The position numbers were made by a program, and so were the translations under genes. Positions 1 to 8,263 of a stretch of DNA of 64,000 nucleotides are shown piece by piece. Source of the DNA: Agromyces ramosus (GTDB taxonomy: Bacteria > Actinomycetota > Actinomycetes > Actinomycetales > Microbacteriaceae); assembly GCF_030817175.1 (NCBI RefSeq), contig NZ_JAUSYY010000001.1, positions 3,162,001 through 3,226,000 of the forward strand. The letters run 5' to 3'. The notes beneath the pieces were generated by a model. It searched no databases, had not been told where the DNA came from, and saw nothing but the letters and a program-made list of their open reading frames with translations. How positions within the stretch are numbered: the first letter of the stretch is position 1; every line of letters starts with the position of its first letter.

Positions 1-1
1 G

Positions 2-247
2 CCCGGCCGGCAGGCACGGCGCGAACTCCGCATCCGTGGTGTGCGCGCCGGCGGCTGCGTCATCGAGATCGCCGACAACGGCGCCGGTTTCGATCCGGCC
101 CGGGTCCCCGCCGAGCGGCTCGGGCTCCGCGTCTCGATCGAGGAGCGGATGGCGAATGCCGGCGGCACCGCCGAGGTGACGTCGCGCCCCGGCCACGGCA
201 CCACCATCACCGTGGCGTGGCCCGCCGGTGCAGGAGGCAGCGCATGA
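2..247 (+). CDS. Sensor histidine kinase, C-terminal fragment (5' end outside window)
   Basis: Only the last 81 residues are present; the reading frame is open to the left edge. They form the end of a HATPase_c domain: the G1 box reads DNGAGFD, followed by a G2-like stretch (RLGLRVSIEERMANAGG) and the closing motif GHGTTITVAWP. This arrangement is typical of NarL/DesK-type kinases, which pair with LuxR-type response regulators. No response regulator lies downstream in this window, so it must be upstream or elsewhere. The stop codon overlaps the start of the next gene by four bases (ATGA), so the two are probably translationally coupled. Confidence 0.85.
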   Translation, partial: PGRQARRELRIRGVRAGGCVIEIADNGAGFDPARVPAERLGLRVSIEERMANAGGTAEVTSRPGHGTTITVAWPAGAGGSA

Positions 248-1248
248 TCGCCGTCCCGAGGTGGCTCCTGCTCGTGCTCGGGGCCTTGTTCTCGGCGTAC
301 CACGTCGTGCTCGGCATCTACTCGCTCGACGTACCGCGGTCGCCGTGGCCGGCCATCGCGGCGCTCGTGCTGTACTCGGCCGCGACGGTGATGAGCCTCT
401 GGCCGGCCAAGCGCGTGCGCATGCCCGACTGGCTCGTCGCATTCGACCTCGCCGTGTGCATCGTGCTGCCGCTGCTCGTCACGAGCCAGCTCGACCCGGG
501 CGACGACCTGGGCTACGCCACTTGGTACGTCGCCGCAGTGGGAACGCTGATGACGATCGCCGCGGCCAGGAGACAGCTCGTGGCGGCGTGGCTCGGGGTC
601 ATCGCGCTCGCGGTGCAGACCGTCATCTGGGCCAGCGTGTTCGCGCTGGGCACGCTCGGCGTGATCGGCAGCATCGTCTGGGTCGGCATCGCGCACATGC
701 TCACGAGCGCGCTCGCGAGCGCCGCCCGTGAGACTCGCCGCTACGCGCAGGCCGAGCGGGAGGCGGCGGCATGGCAGGCCGCGCAGGACGCGCATCTCTT
801 CGAGGGCCGCATGCGCCTCGCACAGACGAACCGCATGGCCGCCCCGATGCTCCGCCGCATCTCCGACCGCAACGGTGCCCTCAGTGACACCCAGCGCGGC
901 GAGTGCCGCATGCTCGAGGCCGCGATCCGCGATGAGATCAGGGGCCGGATGCTCCTCACCGACGCTGTGCGCGCCGAGGTGCAGCGCGCACGCGAGCGCG
1001 GGACCACCGTCACCCTCCTCGACGAGGGAGGCATCGACGACCTCGACGAGGCCACGAGGGACCGCGTGCTCTCCAAGCTCGCCGACGTCGTCGCCGACTC
1101 CCACGCCGACCGCATCATCGCGCGCACCGCGGCGGAGGGCTCTCCGGTCGCGGTCACGGTCGTCGGGCTGATCGACTCCGAGGACGAGGCCGCCGACACC
1201 GACGACGTCGAGGTCGAGCTGTGGCTGGAGATCCCTCGCAGCCTGTGA
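244..1248 (+). CDS. Membrane protein with degenerate kinase-like C-terminus, partner of the upstream histidine kinase
   Basis: 334 residues. The first ~165 hold about five or six hydrophobic segments. The rest is soluble, with a charged helical stretch (residues ~165-235) that contains LEAAIRDEIRG, reminiscent of the dimerisation helices of histidine kinases. An acidic C-terminal part follows, ending in WLEIPRSL, but with no recognisable ATP-binding N or G boxes. I read it as a sensor-like protein that has lost, or never had, kinase activity. The ATG overlaps the kinase stop codon and a strong terminator follows, so the pair ends an operon. The family is not one I can name. Function is inferred from position only. 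Confidence 0.6.
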   Translation: MIAVPRWLLLVLGALFSAYHVVLGIYSLDVPRSPWPAIAALVLYSAATVMSLWPAKRVRMPDWLVAFDLAVCIVLPLLVTSQLDPGDDLGYATWYVAAVGTLMTIAAARRQLVAAWLGVIALAVQTVIWASVFALGTLGVIGSIVWVGIAHMLTSALASAARETRRYAQAEREAAAWQAAQDAHLFEGRMRLAQTNRMAAPMLRRISDRNGALSDTQRGECRMLEAAIRDEIRGRMLLTDAVRAEVQRARERGTTVTLLDEGGIDDLDEATRDRVLSKLADVVADSHADRIIARTAAEGSPVAVTVVGLIDSEDEAADTDDVEVELWLEIPRSL

Positions 1249-1292
1249 GTCCCCGACAACGCGCCGCGCGTACCTGCACCGGACATGAAAGT

Positions 1293-1319
1293 GGGGGGCC
1301 GATCTGAGATCGGCCCCCC
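1293..1319 (+). terminator. Strong intrinsic terminator-like hairpin
   Basis: A perfect 13-base inverted repeat starting with six G and ending with six C, separated by a single base (so the real loop is a few bases), 44 bases after the preceding stop codon. There is no U-tract, which is usual in high-GC actinobacteria. It closes the kinase operon and could also act on transcripts arriving from the right. Confidence 0.75.
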
Positions 1320-1567
1320 ATCAAGCCCGAGTCACGGCGACAACCCGAATATCGCCCTGACTCGCCCCCATCTGTCATCGGTTACCCGACCGATGACGGT
1401 GGCGACTCCAGAGGAGCCTGCATAAGCAATGTTGTCCTACGTCGCGCGATTCGCAAAGTCAGCATTTCGGGGGACAGCGTTGTCCCCCTCGGTGGACGCG
1501 AAGCCGCGCTCTCGCCCGATGCGCTCACACCGCAGGGGTGCGTCCGCATCGAATCGGGGGACAGTCG
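1320..1567. other. Intergenic stretch between two convergent operons; one further hairpin
   Basis: With the terminator to its left this makes a gap of about 320 bases. No convincing gene: the short open frames lack a ribosome binding site and sensible composition. It holds a hairpin at 1469-1488 (eight-base stem, GGGGGACA pairing with TGTCCCCC, four-base loop) about 80 bases beyond the accE stop. That is a candidate terminator for the leftward accD-accE operon. A third copy of GGGGGACA lies near 1556, unpaired. Confidence 0.5.
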
Positions 1568-1813
1568 TCAGCGTGCCGCGCGCTGCCAGCGGCCGTGGCC
1601 GACGTCGATCGGGGTGCGAAGCGCGCCGGCGCTGCGCACCCACTGGTCGCGGCCGGGTTCGGCGGCCGATGCCGCCGCCGACAGCTCGTCGTCGACCGCG
1701 CCGAGCAGCACCGCCGTGACGGCCGCCGCATCCTCGGGATCGACGCGTGAGACGAAGCGGAACTGCGATGCGCGTGTCGCCACGGGGTCGGGTGTCGCGG
1801 TGGTGTCGGCCAT
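1568..1813 (-). CDS. accE: Acyl-CoA carboxylase epsilon subunit
   Basis: 81 residues. Small epsilon subunits stabilise and stimulate actinobacterial acyl-CoA carboxylases by joining the biotinylated alpha subunit to the carboxyltransferase beta subunit. Family pattern: a short N-terminal strand (FRFVSRVDPEDAAAVTAVL), a variable acidic/Ala linker, then a Trp-Val-Arg motif (residues ~58-60) and a C-terminal GHGRWQRAAR resembling the usual GPGAWR ending. It starts eight bases after the accD stop on the same strand, the standard arrangement. Such proteins are poorly conserved, so the call rests on size, position and C-terminal pattern together. Confidence 0.85.
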   Translation of the reverse strand: MADTTATPDPVATRASQFRFVSRVDPEDAAAVTAVLLGAVDDELSAAASAAEPGRDQWVRSAGALRTPIDVGHGRWQRAAR

Positions 1814-1821
1814 GTCGCCTC

Positions 1822-3420
1822 CTAGAGGGGGATGTTCCCGTGCTTCTTCGGCGGCAGGCTCGCCCGCTTGGTGCGGAGCGCCCGGAGCGCCTTGACGACC
1901 GAGACGCGGGTCGCCGCGGGTTCGATGACGCCGTCGAGCTCACCGCGCTCGGCAGCCAGGAAGGGGGATGCCACGTTGTAGGTGTATTCGTTGGCGAGTC
2001 TCGTCCGCACGGCCGCGACATCCTCGCCGGCGAGCTCGGCGGCCTTGATCTCGGCGCGGTAGAGGATGTTCACCGCACCCTGCCCGCCCATGACGGCGAT
2101 CTCGGCGGTCGGCCAGGCGAGGTTGATGTCGGCACCGAGCTGCTTCGAGCCCATGACGATGTACGCGCCGCCGTAGGCCTTGCGCGTGATGATCGTGACG
2201 AGCGGCACGGTGGCCTCGGCATAGGCGTAGAGCAGCTTCGCACCGCGGCGGATGACTCCGGTCCACTCCTGCTCGGTGCCGGGCAGGTAACCGGGCACGT
2301 CGACGAGCGTGAGGATCGGGATCGAGAACGCGTCGCAGAATCGCACGAATCGCGAGGCCTTCTCGCCCGCGGCGATGTTGAGGGTGCCGGCCATCTGGCT
2401 CGGCTGGTTCGCGATGATGCCGACCGAGCGTCCTTCGACGCGAGCGAAGCCGACGACGATGTTCGGCGCGAACAGCGGCTGCACCTCGAGGAAGTCGCCG
2501 TGGTCGACGATGCCCTCGATGACCGAGTGCATGTCGTACGGCTGGTTCGGCGAATCGGGGATGACGGTGTTGAGCCGCCGGTCGTCGTCGGTGATCTCGA
2601 GTTCGACCTCGGCGTCGTACACCGGGGCATCCGTCATGTTGTTATCGGGAAGGAACGAGATGAGGGTGCGGGCGTAGTCGAGCGCGTCGGACTCGTCGCT
2701 CGCGAGGTAGTGCGCCACACCGGAGACGGTGTTGTGGGTGAGCGCGCCGCCGAGCTCCTCCATGCCGACGTCTTCGCCGGTGACGGTCTTGATGACGTCG
2801 GGTCCGGTGACGAACATCTGGCTGGTCTTGTCGACCATGATCACGAAGTCGGTGAGCGCGGGCGAGTACACGGCACCGCCGGCGGCGGGACCGCACACGA
2901 TCGAGATCTGCGGGATGACCCCCGAGGCCGCGGTGTTGCGCCGGAAGATCTCGCCGTACTTGCCGAGGGCGACGACGCCCTCCTGGATCCGGGCGCCGCC
3001 CGAGTCGAGGATGCCGATGATCGGCACGCCCGTCTTCAGCGCGAGCTCCATGACCTTGATGATCTTCTCGCCGGCGACCTCACCGAGCGAGCCGCCGAAG
3101 ATCGTGAAGTCCTGCGAGTACACGGCGACCTGCCGGCCGTGGATCGTGCCCGTGCCGGTGACCACGGCGTCGCCGTAGGGCCGCTTCGCCTCCATGCCGA
3201 ACGCGTGGGTGCGGTGCCGCACGAATTCATCGAGCTCGACGAACGAGCCGGGGTCGAGGAGCTCGGCGATGCGCTCGCGGGCGGTCATCTTGCCCTTGGC
3301 ATGCTGCTTCTCGATCGCCGCCTCACCGCTCGCGGTCACGGCTTCGTGGTAGCGCAGCTTGAGGTCGGCGAGCTTGCCGGCGGTCGTGGAGAGGTCGGGG
3401 CCGTCAGTCGCTTCGGTCAC
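1822..3420 (-). CDS. accD: Acyl-CoA (propionyl-CoA type) carboxylase beta subunit, carboxyltransferase
   Basis: About 532 residues, matching actinobacterial AccD5/PccB. It transfers carboxyl from carboxybiotin to propionyl- or acetyl-CoA for fatty acid and methylmalonyl-CoA synthesis. N-terminal half: [10 protein letters not shown] and [17 protein letters not shown] (the oxyanion-hole Gly-Gly region). C-terminal half: [13 protein letters not shown], then [13 protein letters not shown] and [12 protein letters not shown]. The biotin-carrying alpha subunit is not in the window. I chose the GTG at 3420 because family members begin shortly before the TTAGKLADL motif; an in-frame GTG at 3453 would add 11 residues. 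Neither has a good ribosome binding site. accE follows and birA diverges upstream. Confidence 0.95.
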   Translation of the reverse strand: MTEATDGPDLSTTAGKLADLKLRYHEAVTASGEAAIEKQHAKGKMTARERIAELLDPGSFVELDEFVRHRTHAFGMEAKRPYGDAVVTGTGTIHGRQVAVYSQDFTIFGGSLGEVAGEKIIKVMELALKTGVPIIGILDSGGARIQEGVVALGKYGEIFRRNTAASGVIPQISIVCGPAAGGAVYSPALTDFVIMVDKTSQMFVTGPDVIKTVTGEDVGMEELGGALTHNTVSGVAHYLASDESDALDYARTLISFLPDNNMTDAPVYDAEVELEITDDDRRLNTVIPDSPNQPYDMHSVIEGIVDHGDFLEVQPLFAPNIVVGFARVEGRSVGIIANQPSQMAGTLNIAAGEKASRFVRFCDAFSIPILTLVDVPGYLPGTEQEWTGVIRRGAKLLYAYAEATVPLVTIITRKAYGGAYIVMGSKQLGADINLAWPTAEIAVMGGQGAVNILYRAEIKAAELAGEDVAAVRTRLANEYTYNVASPFLAAERGELDGVIEPAATRVSVVKALRALRTKRASLPPKKHGNIPL

Positions 3421-3532
3421 GCCGTTCACTCTACCGGCGAGTATCAGGGCCACTTCGTTGACGGATTCCTACAAATCCGATCCCGGTGCTGGTGGCAATC
3501 GCCATGCAGGAGTCGCTGGGTAGGGTGTTGGC

Positions 3533-4381
3533 ATGCAGTGGGAGCGATCGCGAGAGGCCGTGCCGCGGTTCGAGTTCCTCGCCGAGGCCGGTTCGACGAA
3601 TGACGAGCTTCGCGAGGCCGCGAGCGGGTCCGATGCCTCAACCTGGCCGCACGGCGCCGTGATCGTCACCGACAACCAGACGAGGGGACGCGGCCGGCTC
3701 GGGCGTACCTGGCTCGCGCCCACGGGCAAGACCCTCGCGATCTCGCTGCTGCTCCGGCCGGAGCTCGCGGGAGGCCGGCGCTTCCCGGCCGACGCGTACG
3801 GGTGGATCCCGCTGATCGCCGGCGCCGCCATGACCGAGGCGGTCCGCCGGGCGGTCGACGCCGCGGCATCCGACGACCACGACCGAGACGAGGACGACGT
3901 CACGGGCGGGCTCGACGTCGAGCTCAAGTGGCCGAACGACGTGCTCATCTCGGGCTACAAGGTCTGCGGCATCCTCTCCGAGCTGCTGCCCGACTCCGGC
4001 GCGGTCGTCGTGGGCGCCGGCCTCAACCTCACCCTCGACGAGCACGACCTGCCCACGCTCACCTCGACGTCGCTCCTGCTCGCGACGGGCCGTCAGCCCG
4101 ATGCCGACGCGGTGCTCGCCGACTACCTCGCCGGGTTCCTCGACCTCATGCGGCGGTTCGTCGAGGCCGATGCCGACGCCGTCGCGAGTGGAATCGCCGA
4201 CCGCGTCAGCGCCGTCTGCGGCACCCTCGGCTCGGAGGTCCGGGTCGAATTGCCCGGCGATCGCGAGCTGCTCGGGCTCGCCGAGCGACTCGATCGCGAC
4301 GGCCGGCTCGTCGTCCGCGACCGTGAGAACGGCGAGCCCCAGTCTGTCGCCGCCGGAGACGTCACGCACCTGAGGTATTAA
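3533..4381 (+). CDS. birA: Biotin-[acetyl-CoA-carboxylase] ligase
   Basis: 282 residues. Attaches biotin to the carrier domain of acyl-CoA carboxylases via biotinyl-AMP. The biotin/ATP loop GRGRLGRTW is at residues 52-60 and KWPNDVLISGYKVCGIL starts near 132; a C-terminal SH3-like domain follows (from ~235). There is no N-terminal helix-turn-helix, so it is a group I ligase without repressor function. It is divergent from accD, whose partner subunit it modifies. A TAGGGT box at 3521-3526 sits six bases before the ATG with no ribosome binding site, suggesting a leaderless transcript. Confidence 0.95.
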   Translation: MQWERSREAVPRFEFLAEAGSTNDELREAASGSDASTWPHGAVIVTDNQTRGRGRLGRTWLAPTGKTLAISLLLRPELAGGRRFPADAYGWIPLIAGAAMTEAVRRAVDAAASDDHDRDEDDVTGGLDVELKWPNDVLISGYKVCGILSELLPDSGAVVVGAGLNLTLDEHDLPTLTSTSLLLATGRQPDADAVLADYLAGFLDLMRRFVEADADAVASGIADRVSAVCGTLGSEVRVELPGDRELLGLAERLDRDGRLVVRDRENGEPQSVAAGDVTHLRY

Positions 4382-4388
4382 TGGGCTT

Positions 4389-4949
4389 ATGAGGCCCGCC
4401 GCGACACCCGACACGGCGGCACCGCTCGCGATGCCGGCCGAGCGCGTCGTCGCACGCCTGCGCCGTCACGCCCGCATACTGATCATTCCCGCGGCGCTGC
4501 TCATCGTCGTCGCCGGCGCGATGACCTATGCGCTCGCGGTGGTGCCCGAGTTCTGGCAGCAGCTCGTCGTCGTCGGCGTCGCGGGGGTTCTCGTGCTGTT
4601 CGGCAGCTTCCTGCCGTTCCTCAGCTGGCTGACACGGCGCACGACGATCACGAGCCGAAGGGTCATCGTCCGGAGCGGCGTCTTCGTCCGGGTGCGCCAG
4701 GAACTGCTGCACAGCCGCGCCTACGACGTCACCGTACGGCGCAGCTGGGCGCAGAGCGCCTTCGGCTCCGGTGACGTGCGCATCGACACCGGCCACGATC
4801 GACCGGTCGTGCTGCGAGACCTGCCGAAGCCCCAGCTCGTGGAAGCGGCACTGCGCCAGCTCGTCGACGAGGCGCATTCCGGCCCCGAGCGACGGCGGGT
4901 CGACCACCCGACCGTCGACGGGGACACCGTCGTGTGGGGCCGCCGCTGA
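4389..4949 (+). CDS. PH domain-containing membrane protein (bacterial PH / YdbS-like)
   Basis: 186 residues. Two hydrophobic segments (about residues 30-50 and 57-78) are followed by a bacterial pleckstrin-homology-like domain: LTRRTTITSRRVIVRSGVFVR is interrupted here only by its strand turn, then ELLHSRAYDVTV, GSGDVRIDTG and a C-terminal helix. In this family the cytosolic PH fold follows paired transmembrane helices; its ligand is unknown. It begins eight bases after the birA stop and is probably co-transcribed. No regulatory feature beyond that is visible. Confidence 0.85.
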   Translation: MRPAATPDTAAPLAMPAERVVARLRRHARILIIPAALLIVVAGAMTYALAVVPEFWQQLVVVGVAGVLVLFGSFLPFLSWLTRRTTITSRRVIVRSGVFVRVRQELLHSRAYDVTVRRSWAQSAFGSGDVRIDTGHDRPVVLRDLPKPQLVEAALRQLVDEAHSGPERRRVDHPTVDGDTVVWGRR

Positions 4950-5041
4950 ACGGATGTGTCGCGGCCGGCGCCCGGAGGACGTAACGTTGACAGGTGGTCT
5001 CGTGCGCCCCTGAGCACGAGCTACGCGATGAAGGGTTCCTT

Positions 5042-5878
5042 TTGGCCGACGAATGCATCCACGGTTTCGACGACGGCCTCTGCGCCATCTGCTTCCCGCC
5101 GCCGGAGCCTGAGCCCCGGCCGGTCGTCGTCGCCGCGCCGCGCAGCGGCGCGCGCGGCACCTCTCGCGGACGCCCGCCGGCGCGCGTCCCCGGCGCCTCT
5201 CGCCCCATGATTCCCGCGGGCGCTCCCCAGATCGACATCAAGGCGATGCGCATCTACCACGTGACGCACATCGACAACCTCGCGCCCATCCTCGACACGG
5301 GCGCCCTCCTCGCCGATGCCGCCGGTGCAACGCCCGTCGTCGACGTCGCCGCCCCCGGCGCACGCGAGTTCCGTCGCACCGCTCCCATCGCGGGTGCCGA
5401 CGCCGTCGTCGCCGACTACGTCCCCTTCCTCCTCACGACCGACGCCCACGTGTGGAACGCCGTTCGAACCGCCACGCCCGATCCCCGGCTCGCCGAGGGT
5501 GCCGAGCGCCGCCAGCCGGCCGAGTTCGTGATCCTCGTGAGCTCCGTCGCGAGCGCGCTCGGCGAGGCCGCCGAGGTGCCCGCGACGATCGTCGTCAGCA
5601 ACTCGGATGTCACGCTCGGCGCCTCGGCCGTGGCATCCGAGTGGCCCGAAGCCCAGCGCGTGCTGCAGCGCCTGCACCTCGACGACGACGGGGCGGGCCT
5701 CGATGCGGCCGAACTGCTCGTGCGCGAGTGCCTGCCCCTCGATCGCGTCGCGCTCATCGCCGTCGCGAACGACCCCATGCGCGACCGCGTGCGTGCCGAC
5801 CTCGCCGCGGCGGGCATGCGCATCCGCGTGGCGGTGTACCCGCCCTGGTTCCAGCCGACGGCCGACGCCCTCGTGTGA
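5042..5878 (+). CDS. DarT-like ADP-ribosyltransferase (DUF4433), orphan, with N-terminal Cys/His motif
   Basis: 278 residues from the chosen TTG. DarT toxins ADP-ribosylate thymidine in single-stranded DNA. The DarT-type start MRIYHVTHIDNL is at residues 69-80, with a spaced ILDTGALLAD, and RRQPAEFVILV carries a Glu at ~161 where DarT has its catalytic Glu (QAEFLV). Ahead of the domain is CIH...CAIC (Cys5, His7, Cys14, Cys17), a possible small zinc knuckle, then a Pro/Arg linker. The usual antitoxin DarG (macrodomain) is absent on either side. AAGGG at 5031-5035, six bases before TTG 5042, decided the start; a GTG at 4994 is the alternative. Activity is inferred. Confidence 0.65.
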   Translation: MADECIHGFDDGLCAICFPPPEPEPRPVVVAAPRSGARGTSRGRPPARVPGASRPMIPAGAPQIDIKAMRIYHVTHIDNLAPILDTGALLADAAGATPVVDVAAPGAREFRRTAPIAGADAVVADYVPFLLTTDAHVWNAVRTATPDPRLAEGAERRQPAEFVILVSSVASALGEAAEVPATIVVSNSDVTLGASAVASEWPEAQRVLQRLHLDDDGAGLDAAELLVRECLPLDRVALIAVANDPMRDRVRADLAAAGMRIRVAVYPPWFQPTADALV

Positions 5879-5894
5879 GCCGGCGCCGCTGCCC

Positions 5895-6470
5895 TTACGG
5901 GCGGTCGCCCGGTGCCGTGCGGCCGACGGGCTCGTCGGGCTCTTCGAACAGGGTGCGCTGCGCCTCCTCGACCCTCGTGAGATTCGAGAGCCCGTCGGCG
6001 CGGTGGTGGCCGAACACCCAGTAGCGGTACAGGAAGAACCGGAACGCGGTGCCGAGTGCCAGGCCGACGACATTCGTCGCGATGTTGTCGGCCACGAGGC
6101 TCGTGTACCCGAGCCAGTAGTGGCTCACCCAGAGGCATCCGAGCGCGATCGCCATGCCGCCGAGCGAGACGATGAGGTACTCGAGGAACTCGCGCACGTA
6201 ATTGCGTCGGCGATGCTTGCGGAAGGTCCAGTACCGGTTTCCCAGCCAGTTGAAGATGATCGCGACGCTCGTGGAGATCGTCTTGGCGCCGATCGCCGAT
6301 TGCGCCCAGTGCCCCTCGCCGAAGACCCCGAGCCGCAGCAGGTTGAACAGCGTGACGTCGATGACGAGGCCGATGAGGCCGACGACGCCGAACTTCACCG
6401 CGTACGCGAGCAGGCCGCTCCAGAGGCGATGCAACGCGCTCGCGGAGGCGCTCGCGGGGCGGGTGGGCAC
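5895..6470 (-). CDS. GtrA family membrane protein
   Basis: About 191 residues with four transmembrane helices. GtrA proteins are thought to flip or present polyprenyl-phosphate-linked sugars for cell-surface glycosylation. Visible family motifs: FGVVGLIGLVIDVTLFNLLR in helix 1, IFNWLGNRYWTFR at the end of helix 2 (N and WTF are conserved), and FRFFLYRYWVFG after helix 4. The acidic C-terminal tail is dispensable-looking. I place the start at GTG 6470: a TAGGAT box at 6477-6482 (minus strand) lies six bases before it, with no ribosome binding site. GTG 6476, two codons upstream, is the alternative. It converges with the DarT-like gene 16 bases away. Confidence 0.9.
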   Translation of the reverse strand: MPTRPASASASALHRLWSGLLAYAVKFGVVGLIGLVIDVTLFNLLRLGVFGEGHWAQSAIGAKTISTSVAIIFNWLGNRYWTFRKHRRRNYVREFLEYLIVSLGGMAIALGCLWVSHYWLGYTSLVADNIATNVVGLALGTAFRFFLYRYWVFGHHRADGLSNLTRVEEAQRTLFEEPDEPVGRTAPGDRP

Positions 6471-6550
6471 CGGCACATCCTATGCCGTCGAGCGCGGCCT
6501 AGACTGAACGAGGCGCCCGTGCAGCGGCGCCGACGGGTGAGGCGAACGGG

Positions 6551-7690
6551 GTGTCACGGGTGCGTGTCGGAGTGATCGGCGGCGGGCAGCTGGCCAGGAT
6601 GATGATTCCCGCGGCGATCGAACTCGGAGTCGACCTCCGGGTGCTGGCCGAGGCTCCCGACATGTCGGCAGCCCTCGCGGCCGATCGCGTCGGCGACTAC
6701 ACCGATGCCGAGACGGTGCTCTCGTTCGCCCGTGAGGTCGACGTCGTCACCTTCGACCACGAGCACGTGCCGCAAGACGTGCTGCACGCCCTCGTCGAGG
6801 CCGGCGTGCCGGTGCATCCGGGTCCTGACGCCCTCCGCTTCGCGCAGGACAAGCTGCTCATGCGTCAGCGCCTCTCCGAACTCGGGCTCCCCGTGCCCGA
6901 CTGGGCGCGCGTCGAGACGACCGACGAGCTCGATTCCTTCATCGCCGAGCACGGCGGCGTTGCGGTCGTCAAGACGCCGCGCGGCGGCTACGACGGCAAG
7001 GGCGTCCGCGTCGTGCGTTCCGCGGCAGAGGTCGCCGAATGGTTCACGACGATCGCCGAAGACGGCCGCCCGGGGGCGCTCCTCGTCGAGGAGCTCGTCG
7101 ACTTCCGCCGTGAGCTCGCCCAACTGGTGGCCCGCCGTCCCTCCGGCGAGGTCGCGGCCTGGCCCCTCGTCGAGACCGTGCAAGTCGGCGGCGTCTGCAG
7201 CGAGGTCATCGCACCGGCTCCGAGGTCGGCGGGCAGGCTCGCGGATGTCGCGGCCGACGTCGCCATCACGATCGCCGAGGGCGTGGGCGTCACGGGCGTG
7301 CTCGCCGTCGAGCTCTTCGAGACCAGCGACGACCGGATCCTCGTGAACGAGCTCGCGATGCGCCCGCACAACAGCGGACACTGGTCGATGGACGGCTCCA
7401 CGACGGGCCAGTTCGAGCAGCACCTCCGTGCCGTGCTCGATCTCCCGCTCGGCGGCACCGGATGCCACGACCGGTGGGCCGTCATGGTGAACGTGCTGGG
7501 CGGACCCGAGGAAGGCACCCTGACCGACCGCTACGCCGAAGCGCTCGCGGGACATCCCACGGTGAAGATCCACAACTACGGCAAGGCCCCGCGGCCCGGC
7601 CGCAAGGTCGGGCACGTCACGGCGATCGGCTCCGACCTCGACGAGGCGGTCTACGAGGCGCGCGCTGCTGCGGCGGTCTTCCAGGACTGA
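6551..7690 (+). CDS. purK: N5-carboxyaminoimidazole ribonucleotide synthase
   Basis: 379 residues, ATP-grasp enzyme that carboxylates AIR to N5-CAIR in purine synthesis. N-terminal VGVIGGGQLARMM (about residues 6-18); ATP-grasp core with VVKTPRGGYDGKGV and a C-terminal MVNVLGG and HNYGK-P-R-GRKVGHV signature. It acts directly before PurE, the next gene, which uses its product. Divergent from gtrA; a TAGACT box at 6500-6505 faces this way, giving a leader of about 40 bases. GTG start. Confidence 0.97.
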   Translation: MSRVRVGVIGGGQLARMMIPAAIELGVDLRVLAEAPDMSAALAADRVGDYTDAETVLSFAREVDVVTFDHEHVPQDVLHALVEAGVPVHPGPDALRFAQDKLLMRQRLSELGLPVPDWARVETTDELDSFIAEHGGVAVVKTPRGGYDGKGVRVVRSAAEVAEWFTTIAEDGRPGALLVEELVDFRRELAQLVARRPSGEVAAWPLVETVQVGGVCSEVIAPAPRSAGRLADVAADVAITIAEGVGVTGVLAVELFETSDDRILVNELAMRPHNSGHWSMDGSTTGQFEQHLRAVLDLPLGGTGCHDRWAVMVNVLGGPEEGTLTDRYAEALAGHPTVKIHNYGKAPRPGRKVGHVTAIGSDLDEAVYEARAAAAVFQD

Positions 7691-7756
7691 CACGGCCAGC
7701 CGTGGAGCCGCGCGCCCTGCGGCCTCCTCACAGCACCCGCCCCTACACTCGATCAA

Positions 7757-8263
7757 GTGACTGAGACGAACACCGCCCCGCTCGTCGGCGTCGTGATGGG
7801 ATCCGACTCCGACTGGAACGTGATGCGTGAGGCATCCGACCTGCTCGATGAGTTCGGCGTCACGCACGAGGTCGAGGTCGTTTCCGCGCATCGCACGCCC
7901 GAGAAGATGATCGCCTACGGCAGGGAGGCTGCCGCGCGCGGCCTCAAGGTCATCATCGCCGGCGCCGGGGGAGCGGCGCACCTGCCCGGCATGCTCGCTT
8001 CGGTCACGACCCTGCCCGTCGTGGGCGTCCCAGTGCCGCTCTCGCGACTCGACGGACTCGACTCGCTCCTCTCGATCGTGCAGATGCCGGCGGGAGTGCC
8101 GGTGGCGACGGTCTCGATCGGCGGCGCGAAGAATGCCGGCCTCCTCGCCGTGAAGATCCTCGCGACCTCGGATGCCGCCCTGTCGACCGCGCTCTCCGAC
8201 TACTCCACCGCCCTCGCCGCCCTGGTCGAGGAGAAGAACGAACGGCTCAAGTCGAACCGATGA
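7757..8263 (+). CDS. purE: N5-carboxyaminoimidazole ribonucleotide mutase
   Basis: 168 residues, class I PurE, converting N5-CAIR to CAIR. Motifs: [13 protein letters not shown] at the N-terminus, then SAHRTP (active-site His) and [11 protein letters not shown], with [22 protein letters not shown] split over the next strand. A TACACT box at 7744-7749 lies seven bases before the GTG, with no ribosome binding site, so purE may also have its own leaderless transcript in addition to reading from purK. The stop overlaps the next start (ATGA). Confidence 0.97.
   Translation: MTETNTAPLVGVVMGSDSDWNVMREASDLLDEFGVTHEVEVVSAHRTPEKMIAYGREAAARGLKVIIAGAGGAAHLPGMLASVTTLPVVGVPVPLSRLDGLDSLLSIVQMPAGVPVATVSIGGAKNAGLLAVKILATSDAALSTALSDYSTALAALVEEKNERLKSNR

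Noticed and set aside
1429..1719. 96-codon plus-strand frame starting in the intergenic region
   Set aside because: Its second half is antisense to accE and the product is Arg/Pro-rich without a ribosome binding site.
1747..3603. 618-codon plus-strand frame opposite accD
   Set aside because: accD on the minus strand is certain; this is its mirror frame.
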